Shown here piece by piece: positions 12,283-13,049 of a DNA stretch of 13,049 nt. Below the pieces are notes generated by a model. That model did no database searches and had not been told where the DNA came from. It saw only the letters and a program-made list of their open reading frames with translations. Numbering within the stretch: position 1 is the stretch's first letter; every line of letters begins with the position of its first letter. Origin of the DNA: Conexibacter sp. (GTDB lineage Bacteria; Actinomycetota; Thermoleophilia; Solirubrobacterales; Solirubrobacteraceae); assembly GCA_025964215.1 (NCBI GenBank), contig JAOPZG010000211.1:1-13049 (forward strand), read 5' to 3'. A program made the translations under genes and the position numbers.

Positions 12283-13049
12283 TCAGCGCGACCAGGTCGG
12301 CACGGGGTTCCATGCCGGGATCCGCAGGTGCTTGAGCACCGCGAGCGCCCGCAGCGTGGGCCCGGGTCCCTCGGACGACGACAAGTCGCCGCAGCGCAGC
12401 GCGCTGGACGGATCGAGCCGGCCGATGAACCAGCGGTAGGCGTCCTCGCCCGAGCACGAGAGCTCCAGGTCGGGGCCGCCGTCGGGCGCCGCGCCGGACG
12501 ACACGCGCGCGTCGCCGCCGCGGAGATCGAGCACCAGGCCGGCGGCCGGGTCGCTGAGCGCGAAGCGCACGACGATGCCCAGGCGGCCCAGGTGGGCCCG
12601 CAGCGCCGGGTCGGCCGCCAGGGCGTCGCGCACCCGCCCGCCGAGCTCCTCGTGGACGGCCTGCGCGTCGGCGAAGCGCGGCGCCTCGCGCTGGGCGCGG
12701 AGATGCTCCAGGACGTCGGCCGCGCTCTGCACCGGCGGCAGCGCGTGCAGGCGCTCCAGCCGGACGTCGGCGAACGCGTCGCCGCGCGCGGCGTCGCGGG
12801 CGAGCACCGCCGCGTAGTGGCGGTCGGCCGCGGCGCCCCAGGTCACGGCGTCGGCATCGCGCTCCCAGTCGCGGGGCGCGAGTCGCAGCAACCAGCCCGC
12901 GCCCTCGGGATCGCGCGCCAGCAGGCCCGGGTCGCCGGCCAGTCGCGGGTTGACCGTCAGCACCGAGCCGCCGACCGGCGCCCAGACGCCGAAGGAGGAC
13001 CCGTGCCCGGTCGCGACCGTCGCGGCACGGTCGCCGGCCTCCAGCGCCG
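12283..13049 (-). CDS. GcvH-like / SCP2-like fusion protein, 5' end cut off
   Basis: The reading frame enters from the right edge, so the N-terminus is missing; 254 codons are visible. The first ~60 visible residues resemble glycine cleavage H protein: FGVWAPVGGSVLTVNPRLAG, then DPEGAGWLLRLAPRDW, matching the APVSG...VN..L...P.L...PYGEGW pattern. The lipoyl-lysine region reads VATGHGSSFG with no lysine, so it is probably not lipoylated. A helical linker (about residues 65-140 of the visible part) follows. The C-terminal part, from about RVRDALAADPALRAHLGRLG to LRALAVLKHL, resembles the SCP2 sterol-carrier fold: VVRFALSDP, LVLDLRGGDARV, DLELSCSGEDAYRWFIG. The stop faces the HD-GYP gene end with a 20-base gap. 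The combination suggests a lipid- or cofactor-carrier role, but this is inference; neither domain shows a catalytic residue. Confidence 0.65.
   Translation of the reverse strand, partial: ALEAGDRAATVATGHGSSFGVWAPVGGSVLTVNPRLAGDPGLLARDPEGAGWLLRLAPRDWERDADAVTWGAAADRHYAAVLARDAARGDAFADVRLERLHALPPVQSAADVLEHLRAQREAPRFADAQAVHEELGGRVRDALAADPALRAHLGRLGIVVRFALSDPAAGLVLDLRGGDARVSSGAAPDGGPDLELSCSGEDAYRWFIGRLDPSSALRCGDLSSSEGPGPTLRALAVLKHLRIPAWNPVPTWSR

Overview
The window is about 70% GC with near-saturated G/C at third codon positions and tRNA genes that lack an encoded CCA. Several genes have a TANNNT -10 box 5-9 bases before the ATG, which suggests leaderless or near-leaderless mRNAs. Together with the gene content (tandem HD-GYP, DUF4430, LamG and PRC-barrel proteins, tRNA-Glu with G1-U72), this suggests a chromosomal segment of a high-GC actinobacterium. 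Thermoleophilia/Solirubrobacterales would be my guess, but the lineage is inference.

Left part (1-2964), vitamin B12 block. A cobalamin riboswitch on the minus strand (about 2347-2182) precedes two overlapping minus-strand genes for exported DUF4430 (transcobalamin-like) proteins, one secreted with Ig-like domains and one a lipoprotein. Transcribed away from the riboswitch on the plus strand is a PduO-type cob(I)alamin adenosyltransferase. The block looks like B12 capture at the cell surface plus conversion to adenosylcobalamin inside.

Middle (2961-5837), housekeeping and accessory genes: a PAP2-type membrane phosphatase with degenerate motifs, a PRC-barrel protein, a secreted LamG-fold protein, a one-helix small membrane protein, and a divergent pair of tRNA genes, Glu(CUC) on minus and Leu(CAG) on plus, each with its own -10 box and hairpin terminator.

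Right part (5838-12262), the most unusual region. On the minus strand an ECF sigma factor, a winged-helix ArsR-like regulator (ATGA overlap) and a family 5 peptide-binding lipoprotein (10-base gap) form a compact operon without a visible anti-sigma factor or ABC permease. Divergent from it, on the plus strand, lie a SAM methyltransferase, a 21-residue peptide gene with the strongest ribosome-binding site in the window, a very stable hairpin, a ThiF/E1-like adenylating enzyme with an N-terminal PqqD/RRE-like region, and a tandem HD-GYP protein. The layout peptide + E1-like enzyme + methyltransferase resembles a minimal gene cluster for a ribosomally made modified peptide (MccB/pantocin-like logic). 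I propose it as the candidate undescribed system. This is inference from gene order and family resemblance.

Right edge (12283-13049, minus, 5' end cut off): a fusion of a GcvH-like domain, without the lipoyl lysine, and an SCP2-like sterol-carrier domain.
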